Assembly (NCBI RefSeq): GCF_000964465.1
Contig: NZ_BANH01000074.1
Span: 1-53,709 of the forward strand
DNA from: Gluconobacter thailandicus F149-1 = NBRC 100600
Lineage (GTDB): Bacteria; Pseudomonadota; Alphaproteobacteria; Acetobacterales; Acetobacteraceae
Length of the DNA stretch: 53,709 bases
Reading direction: 5' to 3'
Shown here: positions 6,824 through 14,716 of the stretch, in pieces
Layout: each line of letters starts with the position of its first letter
Position numbering within the stretch: the first letter of the stretch is position 1
Position numbers and translations under genes: made by a program
The notes under the pieces: model-generated
What the model was told of the DNA's origin: nothing
What the model saw: the letters and a program-made list of their open reading frames with translations, nothing else
The model's database searches: none

Positions 6824-7613
6824 ATGCCGATGTCAAATTGGCAGTCGCCGGCCGCTTACGAACACGCACAAGACATTGCAGCCGCCGGCATGGCCTGGGA
6901 ATATCTTCGACGTGACGACGAATACCGTCGCGCGTTCCAGCGAATGAAAAGGCTTGCGGCTCCAAAGCCAGGGGGCAGCAAAGCCCTTTCTGAACGATGG
7001 GGGTTGCGATTTCCCTGTCGATCCGGCGCAGCCTGCTGGCCGCACGCCTGTCTTCTGGATACCGGAACTTTCGCCTGACGTCATTGAACTGCACGCAGCA
7101 TTTGCGGACGCGGATGATCCGGCCGTCATGCTGATCAACCTGACGGAATTACCTGATCTCGTTGCGCGGATGGATGGAGAGGAAGCGTGGCATGGTTTCT
7201 GGCGGCCCGGCGCGTCGGCGCATCAATTCTGGCTCCCGACACATCCACCGGATGGACGCGCCACCTATGCCGTGATCCTGCCGTTCGATAAGCTGCTGGA
7301 GCTTCGCGTGGAGGCCGTGCTGCGTCTATGGCGCGCGCTGGTTGGCCGATCTGAGGGCAAGTGGGCTCATGATTTTCCGCAGCAAACGCGGGACCGGCAT
7401 ATCCTGATATTGCGAGCGGTTGATGGTCGGGCGGCTGGTGCGAGTTATCGCAAGCTCGCAGAGGTCTTACTCGGGTTTCGCGGAAGAAAAGCCGACTGGG
7501 AAAACAATCCTCGCAAGAACCAGGTCCGCCGCCTTGTTGCTGATGGGCGGTATTATGTTCGGGGTGGCTATCGTGACCTATTGCGCTATCCGATCCGGCT
7601 ATCTGAGCGCTGA
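6824..7613 (+). CDS. fseA-like: FseA-like excision activator made by +1 frameshifting (DUF6499 + DUF2285)
   Basis: Two overlapping frames make one family protein. Frame 1 (6824-7012, 63 residues) is a DUF6499 domain, NWQSPAAYEHAQDIAAAGMA through ERWGLRF. Read on, it ends at 7078 in unrelated sequence. Frame 2 (7014-7613, 199 residues) continues as PVDPAQPAGRTPVFWIPELS and ends in a DUF2285 domain (RHILILRAVDGRAAGASYRKLAE). The junction is UUU-C (7010-7013) in the motif WGLRF. In ICEMlSymR7A, msi172 and msi171 are fused by tRNA-Phe slipping +1 from UUU to UUC to make FseA, the activator of rdfS. The same site and domain order are seen here. AGGAAGG precedes the ATG. Confidence 0.8.
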
Positions 7614-7659
7614 GGTCAGATCAAGAAATGGATCGCTTCCATTTTCTGGTCTTGTATCT

Positions 7660-8226
7660 TTAACGTTCATCATAAGGCCGGGCATCATGCATTAATTTCT
7701 TAAAATAGGTGACGAGCTTCTCATGGAGATAATCGGCTGTGATGTCGTCTAATTTGGCAGAACCCGCACCGCCTGCCTGGCTGGGCGTCGCCTCGTGAAA
7801 GGTTACTAGACGCTTGGCCTTTTCGCATATCACCGTGAAGTGAGATTCGTTAGTGTTATGAATGCCTTTAATGTTACGCGAGGCATGAGTAAACGCCAAA
7901 GAGACACGTTCCAATGAACTGGAAGTAGAGGTAACGCCACGTCCATAGTTATTGCCTGTCGGCGTTTCAGATTTACGTTGGACCGAACCATTCCAGCCGT
8001 TTGGACGAAGATATAAGATAAAATCTTCAAACGCAGGTGCAATCACCTCATCGGTTTTCGCGCGGAATTGCTCAATAAACGCTGCTTGCTGCTCGGCTTC
8101 AATATTTCGCTTTTGTTCGGATTTTATCTTGCGGTTAGCATCGTCAACAAACAGCGCATCGAGTTTGTTTTTGATTTCGTCCTTCATTGTGCGTTCTGTA
8201 TCCTGTGTTTTTGGCTTTTCTGACAT
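7660..8226 (-). CDS. Third gene of nuclease operon, function unknown
   Basis: This 188-residue hydrophilic protein has an N-terminal Lys/Glu/Gln-rich region (residues 10-50) likely to form a long helix, followed by a globular part with FEDFILYLRPNGWNG and a Ser/Thr-rich stretch. I recognise no family. It starts 2 nt after the stop of the nuclease gene, so it is co-transcribed and probably translationally coupled. It could be a partner or immunity protein of the nuclease. Codon use is less G+C-rich than in the conjugation genes, consistent with cargo. Confidence 0.6.
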   Translation of the reverse strand: MSEKPKTQDTERTMKDEIKNKLDALFVDDANRKIKSEQKRNIEAEQQAAFIEQFRAKTDEVIAPAFEDFILYLRPNGWNGSVQRKSETPTGNNYGRGVTSTSSSLERVSLAFTHASRNIKGIHNTNESHFTVICEKAKRLVTFHEATPSQAGGAGSAKLDDITADYLHEKLVTYFKKLMHDARPYDER

Positions 8227-8228
8227 CT

Positions 8229-9407
8229 TTATAAAAGTTTGCCATCATCGATTGGAGGTACAACTACCTCCGATGATGGCGATGTAGAATCGGAATCAGC
8301 GTCTTCCTTGGCGGCAGGAATAGGATTGTCCAGATTCCAGCTTTGAGAGAAAACAACACGATTGATTGCGATAAAATCTAGTACGGCACCCAAGAAGGAT
8401 TTGGCATCGATTGGAAGATCATCGAATGACGGACAGTCGGTCAAGAATGCCGCTTGCTCAAGATCTCGTGCCGCATTGAAAAGACGCTCAGAGTTTGTCA
8501 TCTTCACGACAATCTCTGCTAGACTTTCTGCGGGCACGGATTTAAGCGCGTCATTGAACCGAGTGTGAATAATCTCGGCGAGACCAGCACCGTTGGGGGC
8601 ATAATCTCTTATAGCAGCTTCCGCCCAGCGCAGCTTTTCTACGGTGCCCTTCGGATCATCCCCAAAACGGATTGCGTCTGTTAAGTTGGCCAGTCGGTCA
8701 TGATGGGGACGCAAGGCCGATTCCCCAGAAGTGAAATCAAGTGCTGCGGCCGCGATGGCAGCACTGAAATATGTGAGCCGAGTGAAGACCTGTGCGGGCA
8801 ACGAACCAGGATGCGCTTCGACACACATCTTGGCAAAGTATTGTGCCCCGTCAATAGCTGTATTCGCACAGGATGGTCCGAAACGATCAGCAACTGCGGA
8901 TTTTACAGATGCGAAGATATCACGGACATTCTTTGAAGATCGCGATGTATCGACTTTAGCAATTAATTCCCCGAGATCTTCATCTGACAAGCGAGATGAA
9001 ACGGTCAGCCTTTGGCTTGATTTCAGCCTTTGCAAATCAGCATTGTCGATCCACAATACATTGTGTTTTCGCGCCAATTCTCTTAGCGAGCGGCGTGTGT
9101 CGCTTGTGGCGATGCCGGTCGCTTCGACCTGAATTAACTCGGCCAGCCCTTTCACAAAAAATAGGCGTTCGGCGGCTTTAGGCTGGGCATTATCCTTGAT
9201 ATCGATAATGATCCGGCGACGAGCAAGCGTCGCTGATCGTTCATAAAGCCAGAGATCAATATCCGTCAGTTCGTCGCCGCCATGTCGCAACTTCACGCCA
9301 CGCACAACGAAAAATCCAGCGCCCAAAAAATATGAACGGACGATTTCTTCGGTCTCGAAGCCTTTTTTTCCAGTTTTCTTGGATACGTTGGCTGGTTTGC
9401 TGCTCAT
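8229..9407 (-). CDS. PD-(D/E)XK nuclease-like protein in three-gene operon
   Basis: This 392-residue protein has an N-terminal restriction-endonuclease-like domain: GFETEEIVRSYF (Glu20 or Glu21), then ELTDIDLWLYE (Asp51 likely catalytic), then RIIIDIKDN (Asp69-x-Lys71), the order of the PD-(D/E)XK fold. A following segment, RRSLRELARKHNVLWID, resembles Mrr/YraN-like nuclease cores. Residues beyond about 130 are helical with no recognised domain. The start ATG overlaps the end of the upstream gene by 4 bp and the next gene follows after 2 nt. With no methyltransferase partner it may be a modification-independent antiphage or anti-plasmid nuclease. Confidence 0.7.
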   Translation of the reverse strand: MSSKPANVSKKTGKKGFETEEIVRSYFLGAGFFVVRGVKLRHGGDELTDIDLWLYERSATLARRRIIIDIKDNAQPKAAERLFFVKGLAELIQVEATGIATSDTRRSLRELARKHNVLWIDNADLQRLKSSQRLTVSSRLSDEDLGELIAKVDTSRSSKNVRDIFASVKSAVADRFGPSCANTAIDGAQYFAKMCVEAHPGSLPAQVFTRLTYFSAAIAAAALDFTSGESALRPHHDRLANLTDAIRFGDDPKGTVEKLRWAEAAIRDYAPNGAGLAEIIHTRFNDALKSVPAESLAEIVVKMTNSERLFNAARDLEQAAFLTDCPSFDDLPIDAKSFLGAVLDFIAINRVVFSQSWNLDNPIPAAKEDADSDSTSPSSEVVVPPIDDGKLL

Positions 9408-10657
9408 AGGCCGCCTCCGCCACGAATTGCACTCAAAAGAGATCTGGTTTGCGCTCGGCTCGTGGGTGACTGTCCTTTGCGCAAGCGGACGCGTGCTGCC
9501 TCTGGGGCAGTATAACTTCGCATCCCAGCGCTCGGTAATGTTTCTAAAGCCGCCGCTGCCGCGTTTCTGCCTTTCAATACCTCTAAGGCAATGACTCCCA
9601 CTTCGCGTTTGAGTAGCCGCATCTTGAACCCGTAGCCCGAGCGTTCGGTCTGGACAACACGTTCAATTTCAAGTGCGCGATAATCGTTGCCAATAGCAGT
9701 GGCTGGCCCCACAGTGCCGCCTCGGATAAGTTTTCCTAGAAGAAGGTTAATTCCCCAAATCTGGCCGCGAGCGGCTGAACTGTGCGTCATGCCATAGGTC
9801 AAGGCTGCTACAAGAGCTTTTGCATGGTCAAAAGCGTCTTCTGTAAGCGGATTGCTGAATTTATGGAATGATCCTGGAGACGTTATGAAAACATGCTCAC
9901 CCGCCTCATTGGATACGATATTCATGTCGTAAAGAGCTGCAGCCCTTACTTTTGAAAATAATGGCTCTCCGAGTATTTTTATTGCACTCGCCGCTGTTAC
10001 AGCGCCTGCCGCTTTCAATTCAGCATCGAAAACAACGATTTTATTCTGTTCAGCGGAACTAAGAGAGTCGATGACTTTTTTTGCCTTGGCAGCTGTATCA
10101 CGACGGAAAAGGTTGCCGTTGAACAGAAGTCTATCTGTACCTTCACCTTCCGCGTCGACAAACCCGATCTGTGATGCCTGCTGGACGAAATCAGTAGCAT
10201 CTGCCTTGGTGAGTTTATGAGTGTCGCCAAGAAACTCAATCGCACCAATTGCGGTGATCGGAGCCTGCGAGGATAGTTCTGCTAAAGTGATGGCAGCCCG
10301 TTCGGTGCTGTCAGGCTCGTTGTCTTCAAAAAGATCAGCAGCGTGCATTAGCGCGGAGGAACCGCTCACGCCTAATACGGACACGGCGCCAGTAGAGGAA
10401 CGGTCAATGAGCTTGCGCTTTTGAAGGTGCTCCAAGCAGGCTGAAAGCTCTGTTTTTGGGTTGAGATTACCAACTTTCGCAGCCGCGATAACCTGCTCTG
10501 GAGTCAAAGTGGCTTCGTCACTTTCCCCAAGACGAGCAAGAAGCCCCGCTGATTTCGCGGCCAAGTCGATTGCGCTGAATTCGGCAGCCCCTCGCATGTC
10601 CGCAGCGACCTTACGGCCGTGATGAACAACCCAAGCGCCAGTAGTCTGTTTTTCCAC
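9404..10657 (-). CDS. First gene of nuclease operon, unknown with possible winged helix
   Basis: This 417-residue protein has a GTG start at 10657. Residues about 50-95 (LTPEQVIAAAKVG then LEHLQKRKLIDRSSTGAVSVLG) look like a winged helix, which is inference. The C-terminal part is rich in Ala, Arg and Gly, ending with several Gly residues. The gene overlaps the nuclease gene by ATGA, so the two are coupled. I do not recognise the family. In this context it could be the sensor or specificity subunit of a defence system. The operon sits between the FseA-like activator and rdfS-like genes, a place where cargo is tolerated. Confidence 0.6.
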   Translation of the reverse strand: MEKQTTGAWVVHHGRKVAADMRGAAEFSAIDLAAKSAGLLARLGESDEATLTPEQVIAAAKVGNLNPKTELSACLEHLQKRKLIDRSSTGAVSVLGVSGSSALMHAADLFEDNEPDSTERAAITLAELSSQAPITAIGAIEFLGDTHKLTKADATDFVQQASQIGFVDAEGEGTDRLLFNGNLFRRDTAAKAKKVIDSLSSAEQNKIVVFDAELKAAGAVTAASAIKILGEPLFSKVRAAALYDMNIVSNEAGEHVFITSPGSFHKFSNPLTEDAFDHAKALVAALTYGMTHSSAARGQIWGINLLLGKLIRGGTVGPATAIGNDYRALEIERVVQTERSGYGFKMRLLKREVGVIALEVLKGRNAAAAALETLPSAGMRSYTAPEAARVRLRKGQSPTSRAQTRSLLSAIRGGGGL

Positions 10658-10999
10658 CCCACGCCCTCTACCTGTGAGAGGTCAAATGTTACAGGATTAC
10701 CAACATAAAGGGAATGCATGATCAATAAGCTTGCGGAGCGATGGCATAGAGTGTGCCGTCACCCGTTTCTCAATCTTCTAGGGAGGCGGTAAAGTTGGAA
10801 ACCGCAACTATTCCAGCTCTCCAAAGCCCATGGGTCAATTAGCTTGCACAGTGGCTCTTCTCGATAAGAAGTCCCAATCGGGGTGCCGGAATCAACCCCT
10901 CTAATTCCGGCACTCTCCAGACCGCCGATCCTCCGCCACGGTTCGCCATGGCCCGCTGTTGTCACCGACAGCCGCCGAACCCCAACCGGAGGCCCGATC
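10658..10999. promoter_or_regulatory. Intergenic region with 10-bp dyad upstream of rdfS-like gene
   Basis: This 342-bp stretch separates the leftward nuclease operon from the rightward excisionase/repA operon and must hold both promoters. I see no gene in it. A perfect inverted repeat GTGCCGGAAT/ATTCCGGCAC (10883-10892 and 10904-10913, 11-bp spacer) has arms centred 21 bp apart, two helical turns, 87 bp before the excisionase ATG. No T-run follows, so it is more likely an operator than a terminator. FseA or another regulator may act here; this is inferred. Confidence 0.5.
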
Positions 11000-11269
11000 A
11001 TGCTCGATCCCAAGACGGGGTTGCCGCCCCGTTTCCTGCGCACGCCCGATGCGGCGCGCTTCCTCGGCATTTCCATCCGCACGCTGGAAAAGCATCGCAC
11101 CTATGGCACCGGTCCGACCTATCGGAAGATCGGTGGCCGCATCGTCTATACTCTCGACGACCTCCAGGGATGGACTGAGAACGGTGTCCGCAGGTCCACA
11201 AGCGACGAGACACCCTGCCGCGTCTTTCCGGCCCGCCCGCTGACCCCGGCCGAGAAGGCGACACTCTGA
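11000..11269 (+). CDS. rdfS-like: RdfS-like excisionase / MerR-type helix-turn-helix protein
   Basis: This 89-residue DNA-binding protein has an excisionase-type winged helix: FLRTPDAARFLGISIRTLEKHR (split over about residues 12-33), then GPTYRKIGGRIVYTLDDLQGW. Recombination directionality factors of this fold bind att DNA and drive excision. In ICEMlSymR7A, RdfS is this kind of protein, is activated by FseA and heads a transfer operon. Here the gene likewise heads the operon repA-DUF2840-traF and beyond. GGAGG lies 7 nt before the ATG. The gene abuts repA with no gap. Its pairing with a serine recombinase instead of a tyrosine integrase is unusual, so it may act only as a regulator. Confidence 0.7.
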   Translation: MLDPKTGLPPRFLRTPDAARFLGISIRTLEKHRTYGTGPTYRKIGGRIVYTLDDLQGWTENGVRRSTSDETPCRVFPARPLTPAEKATL

Positions 11270-12388
11270 ATGGCTGACGTCATGCCGCAACGCGGCCAGC
11301 ACGGGCGGGAGAGTGAGCGGCTGCGCCTCGACCCCTTCGTGATCGCGGGCGGCGATGCCAGTCCCCGCGACCAGCGTGACCTGATGGAGCGGCCGTTCTT
11401 CTCGCTTTCCAAGGCAAAGCGCATTGCCCCGATCCTCTACGAGGCCGGTGGCCAGCGGGTCGAGATTCACGGCCTGGCCGAGCACGGCATGGCGACCATC
11501 TGGGACGCCGATGTGCTGATCTGGGCCGCCTCGCAGATCGTCGAGGCGGAGAATGGCGGCCTCAGGACGTCCCGCTTCCTGCGCTTCACCCCGTACCAGC
11601 TTCTGACGGCCGTCGGCCGTGCCACGGGCGCTCGGGATTATCGCCTGCTCAAGGCCGCATTCGCCCGGCTGCAATCGACCGTGATCCGCACCACGATCCG
11701 TAATGGCGAGCACTGGCGCCGGCACCAGTTCTCCTGGATCAACGAATGGGAGGAACGGACGACCCGCGACGGCCGTGTCGAAGGCATGGAGTGCGTCCTG
11801 CCGGACTGGTTCTATCGCGGCGTCATCGACCGTTCGCTGGTCCTCACCATCGACCCGGCCTATTTCCGCCTGACCGGGGGTATCGAACGCTGGCTCTACC
11901 GCGTCGCCCGCAAACATGCCGGGCACCAGCCGCACGGCTGGCTGTTCGAGATCACGCACCTCCATGAGAAATCCGGCAGCCTAGCGCGTGTCTCCGATTT
12001 CGCGCTCGATTTGCGGCGCATTGTTGGCCGCCAGTCGCTCCCCGGTTATCGCCTCACGATCCGACGCGAAGGACGGCGGAAATTGCTGCATATTCGTCCC
12101 GTCACCTTATCCACAGTGCCTGTGGATGACGGTGTGGATGGACACGGGATTTCGGGCGCAGGGACTATCGGGACTTCGGGCGCATCACTATCGGGATTTC
12201 AGGCGCACGAACTCCAGTTAAGTCTTTGGCCTGAAACGCGGAATCGCGCTCCTAACTTAGAATCTAACTTAGAGTCTAACTTTTTGATGTTGGGGCGACC
12301 GGATACCGACCGTGGTGCCGGTGCCGTCGACAGGCCGGGCGATCCGCGCGCGCGTGGTCTTTCTCCCATGCTGGGAGACGGGTCATGA
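11270..12388 (+). CDS. repA: RepA, replication initiator protein A
   Basis: This 372-residue member of the replication initiator protein A family is found in alphaproteobacterial plasmids and ICEs. The signature begins ERPFFSLSKAKR (about residue 40) and continues with RFLRFTPYQLL, RLKAAFARL-type and WINEWEE segments and ECVLPDWFYRGVID. The C-terminal 80 residues are low-complexity because the DNA there holds repeats: a DnaA box, three 15-bp iterons and AT-rich 12-mers (12107-12285). RepA probably initiates replication of the excised circle. It lies directly after the excisionase gene and overlaps the next gene by ATGA. Confidence 0.88.
   Translation: MADVMPQRGQHGRESERLRLDPFVIAGGDASPRDQRDLMERPFFSLSKAKRIAPILYEAGGQRVEIHGLAEHGMATIWDADVLIWAASQIVEAENGGLRTSRFLRFTPYQLLTAVGRATGARDYRLLKAAFARLQSTVIRTTIRNGEHWRRHQFSWINEWEERTTRDGRVEGMECVLPDWFYRGVIDRSLVLTIDPAYFRLTGGIERWLYRVARKHAGHQPHGWLFEITHLHEKSGSLARVSDFALDLRRIVGRQSLPGYRLTIRREGRRKLLHIRPVTLSTVPVDDGVDGHGISGAGTIGTSGASLSGFQAHELQLSLWPETRNRAPNLESNLESNFLMLGRPDTDRGAGAVDRPGDPRARGLSPMLGDGS
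12107..12285 (+). other. Candidate replication origin (oriV) inside repA: DnaA box, iterons, AT-rich repeats
   Basis: In order there is a perfect DnaA box TTATCCACA (12107-12115) and a near-match on the other strand, TGTGGATGA (12121-12129), with a further TGTGGATGG (12132-12140). Three 15-bp iterons GGGAYTTCRGGCGCA follow at 12146-12160, 12170-12184 and 12193-12207, spaced 24 and 23 bp. Then come AT-rich 12-mers TAACTTAGARTC at 12253-12264 and 12265-12276, and a partial third. This is the layout of an iteron origin with an unwinding element, placed in the 3' coding part of its own initiator gene. Confidence 0.65.
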
Positions 12389-12900
12389 CCAGCGCCACAA
12401 CGTTCCGTGCGCGGGGCCACGCCCTGCCGTTCGCACACGAAGCCTTAACCCATGTCGAATTGACCCACATTGAGAAGCGGGTCGAGAACTGGGTCAGGTT
12501 CGGCCATGAGGCTCAGGAACAGATCCTCGACCGGCGCCGTCGTATCTTCTCCTTCCGGCCTGGCAGCGTTTTCGCCTTCGTCCGCTGGGCCGCCAACGAT
12601 TTCGGCACGATCGCGTCACGCATCGACATCCTGCGCGCCGTGGCACCGGGAGACCCCTGCCAGACGGTGCCTTTCGTCCGACCGGGTGGTGAAATCCTGC
12701 TGCGGGTTGCAGGCTGGCCGAAGGTCGAACAGGTGCTCCGTCATATCGATGCGGTGGAAGAGGCCGGCATCGACGCCTGCGCGGTTTCGCCGGATCACTG
12801 GCGGCATGTCGGCAACCGGCTGAACGCGGGTGAGCAACCGCGCCCCTACATGATGGCACGTCATCGGGCCTGGCTCAGACGGCGGGAGATCGCGCCATGA
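12385..12900 (+). CDS. DUF2840 protein, conserved ICE accessory
   Basis: This 171-residue DUF2840-family protein has the signatures THVELTHIEKRVENWVRFG and FAFVRWAANDFGT. Function is unknown. The family is found almost only between repA and the TraF peptidase in this ICE type, as here, with ATGA overlaps on both sides. The strict context suggests a role in conjugation or in control of its operon. There is no signal peptide or membrane helix, so it is cytosolic. Confidence 0.85.
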   Translation: MTSATTFRARGHALPFAHEALTHVELTHIEKRVENWVRFGHEAQEQILDRRRRIFSFRPGSVFAFVRWAANDFGTIASRIDILRAVAPGDPCQTVPFVRPGGEILLRVAGWPKVEQVLRHIDAVEEAGIDACAVSPDHWRHVGNRLNAGEQPRPYMMARHRAWLRRREIAP

Positions 12901-13502
12901 CCCGCTTCGGTTATGTCATGGCGACGTATTTTGCCGCGATGGGTGTGGCCGTTGCTGCCATCGTCCCCGTGCCGGTGAAGCTGCTCTGGAACGCCTCCGC
13001 CAGCACGCCCCTCGGCCTCTACGATCTGACAGCGCCGAACGGGCTGAAGACCGGCGATCTTGTCGCCGTCTGGCCGCCGAAACCACTGGCCGATTTCATG
13101 GTCGGGCGCGGCTATATCGGGCGGAACGTGCCGCTGCTCAAGTCTGTGGCGGCATTGCCGGGGCAACAGGTGTGCCGTGTTGGGCGCACTGTCACGGTTG
13201 ATGGCGTAAAGCTCGGCGAAGCGCAGGACCGCGATCGGCGCAGGCGTATGTTGCCGGTCTGGCAGGGCTGCCGCCGCATCGCACCGGATCAGATTTTCCT
13301 CATGAATCCGTCCGTTCGCGACAGTCTGGACGGCCGCTATTTCGGCCCGCTTCCGCGCACCACCGTGATCGGCCGGGCGACGCCGCTCTACACCGACGCG
13401 CGCGGCGACGGTCATTTCGTCTGGCACGGCCTGTTCGCTGACAGGCCGATGCCGCTCCTTCCCAATATCGCAATGGAGACTTCCCATGCCGCAGATCGGT
13501 AG
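12897..13502 (+). CDS. traF: TraF-type S26 conjugal transfer peptidase
   Basis: This 201-residue membrane peptidase of the S26 signal-peptidase family has one N-terminal transmembrane helix (about residues 8-28). The catalytic serine motif is WNASASTPLGLY (Ser about 38) and the catalytic lysine lies in PLLKSVAALPG (about residue 82). TraF of RP4 processes and cyclises the pilin TrbC; a matching trbC is at 24311. Start and stop overlap neighbours (ATGA with DUF2840; 17 bp with DUF736). Confidence 0.88.
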   Translation: MTRFGYVMATYFAAMGVAVAAIVPVPVKLLWNASASTPLGLYDLTAPNGLKTGDLVAVWPPKPLADFMVGRGYIGRNVPLLKSVAALPGQQVCRVGRTVTVDGVKLGEAQDRDRRRRMLPVWQGCRRIAPDQIFLMNPSVRDSLDGRYFGPLPRTTVIGRATPLYTDARGDGHFVWHGLFADRPMPLLPNIAMETSHAADR

Positions 13503-13821
13503 CTTCACGCGCGACAAAACCGGCTTTGCCGGACGCATCCAGACCTTCCTGGGTTCCCATGAGATCGTCATCGTGTCGACCGAGAAATCGGACTCCGACA
13601 ACGCACCGGATTATCGCATCCATCGCGATGACGAGGATGGTCCGGAGATCGGTGCCGGTTGGAAACGCACGGGCGAGCGTGCTGGCGATTACGTTGCCCT
13701 GCTGATTGACGATCCGTTCCTGCCGCAGCCGTTGCGCGCCAATCTGTTTCGTGACGGCAGCAATGGCGCTATCTGGTCGCTGCACTGGAGCCGCCCCCAG
13801 AGGCGCGATGCGCGGGACTGA
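13486..13821 (+). CDS. DUF736 protein
   Basis: This 111-residue protein starts MPQIGSFTRDKTGFAGRIQT, the DUF736 opening, and contains DNAPDYRIHR and GPEIGAGWKRTGERAGDYV. Function is unknown. The family is small, cytosolic and ubiquitous in alphaproteobacterial conjugative elements, normally beside traF or virD2-type genes as here. It overlaps traF by 17 bp, so it is in the same operon. Confidence 0.88.
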   Translation: MPQIGSFTRDKTGFAGRIQTFLGSHEIVIVSTEKSDSDNAPDYRIHRDDEDGPEIGAGWKRTGERAGDYVALLIDDPFLPQPLRANLFRDGSNGAIWSLHWSRPQRRDARD

Positions 13822-13824
13822 CCC

Positions 13825-14478
13825 ATGCGCAATCAGATCCGGAATGCGTGTCTGCTGGCGGCGGGGTGTCTCGTGTCCATGGTGCCGGTTGCTGTATCGG
13901 CGCAGACAATCGACGTCCCGTATGCCGCCCAGATTGCCGAGGCTGCACAGCGCTTCGATATTCCGGCGACCTGGATCAGGGCCGTGATGGGCGCTGAGAG
14001 TGCAGGCGATCCGGGCGTGGTTTCATCGGCAGGCGCGATGGGGCTGATGCAGATCATGCCCGGCACATGGGCAGAACTGCGCGTCCGTCATCATCTCGGC
14101 CGTGATCCTTATGATCCGCGCGACAACATTCTGGCGGGCGCGGCGTATCTCCGCGAACTGCATGACCGCTACGGTTCGCCGGGTTTTCTCGCCGCGTATA
14201 ATGCCGGTCCCGAACGCTATGAGGCGTCTCTGGCAGGGCGTCCGCTGCCGCTGGAAACACGCGCTTATGTTGCCGCCGTTGGGCCGATCATCGCAGGTGG
14301 TGGCGATGATTCCGTCATGATCGCGGCGGCTGATCGGTTTGCCTGGACCCGTACGCCGCTCTTTATCGTGCAGCCGGATCGCAGCACGGCGGTCGCGTCT
14401 GTGCGCGATATGTCGGGGATCATGCCGCGCTCGGATGGCCTGTTCATGATGCGTGGCGGCGTGGGATCGCGGCCATGA
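13825..14478 (+). CDS. Lytic transglycosylase (VirB1-like), secreted
   Basis: This 217-residue protein has a signal peptide (residues 1-26, ending AVSAQ) and an SLT domain. The catalytic glutamate is in WIRAVMGAESAG (about residue 58). SSAGAMGLMQIMPGTW and AAYNAGP are the other SLT motifs. It cuts peptidoglycan to let the type IV secretion channel through the cell wall. The gene follows DUF736 by 3 nt. The tail of about 60 residues after the SLT domain is not a known domain. Confidence 0.88.
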   Translation: MRNQIRNACLLAAGCLVSMVPVAVSAQTIDVPYAAQIAEAAQRFDIPATWIRAVMGAESAGDPGVVSSAGAMGLMQIMPGTWAELRVRHHLGRDPYDPRDNILAGAAYLRELHDRYGSPGFLAAYNAGPERYEASLAGRPLPLETRAYVAAVGPIIAGGGDDSVMIAAADRFAWTRTPLFIVQPDRSTAVASVRDMSGIMPRSDGLFMMRGGVGSRP

Positions 14479-14605
14479 TGACAATGTGCAGGGCAGGAGG
14501 TGGAGAGGCGGAAAGAGGGCAGAAGAGGGAGCGCAAGATTAAAGCGGACGGCACCCCATGGGTCCGATCCGCAGGGCAAGCCCTTGTCTGCACATTGTTT
14601 TGGGT

Positions 14606-14633
14606 GGCACCCCCTTTGAGGGGGTATGGTGCC
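14606..14633. other. Candidate oriT hairpin upstream of the relaxase
   Basis: GGCACC (14606-14611) pairs with GGTGCC (14628-14633), with an inner CCC/GGG stem around TTTGA and a small bulge. It is the strongest dyad in the 238-bp non-coding gap between the transglycosylase and relaxase genes. Relaxases of this type usually nick beside an inverted repeat just upstream of their own gene. The assignment rests on position and symmetry only. Confidence 0.35.
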
Positions 14634-14716
14634 GCGACAGGCGGCGAAGTCAGTTTCCGCCCTATTTTTCGCGGCACTCCTGTCTGTTTGTGGCAGTTTC
14701 GGATGGATCGGCGGCC

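Noticed and set aside
12146-12207. Iterons read as only a protein repeat (SGAGTIGTSGASLSG)
   Set aside because: The repeats sit behind a perfect DnaA box and before AT-rich 12-mers, so a DNA function explains them better.
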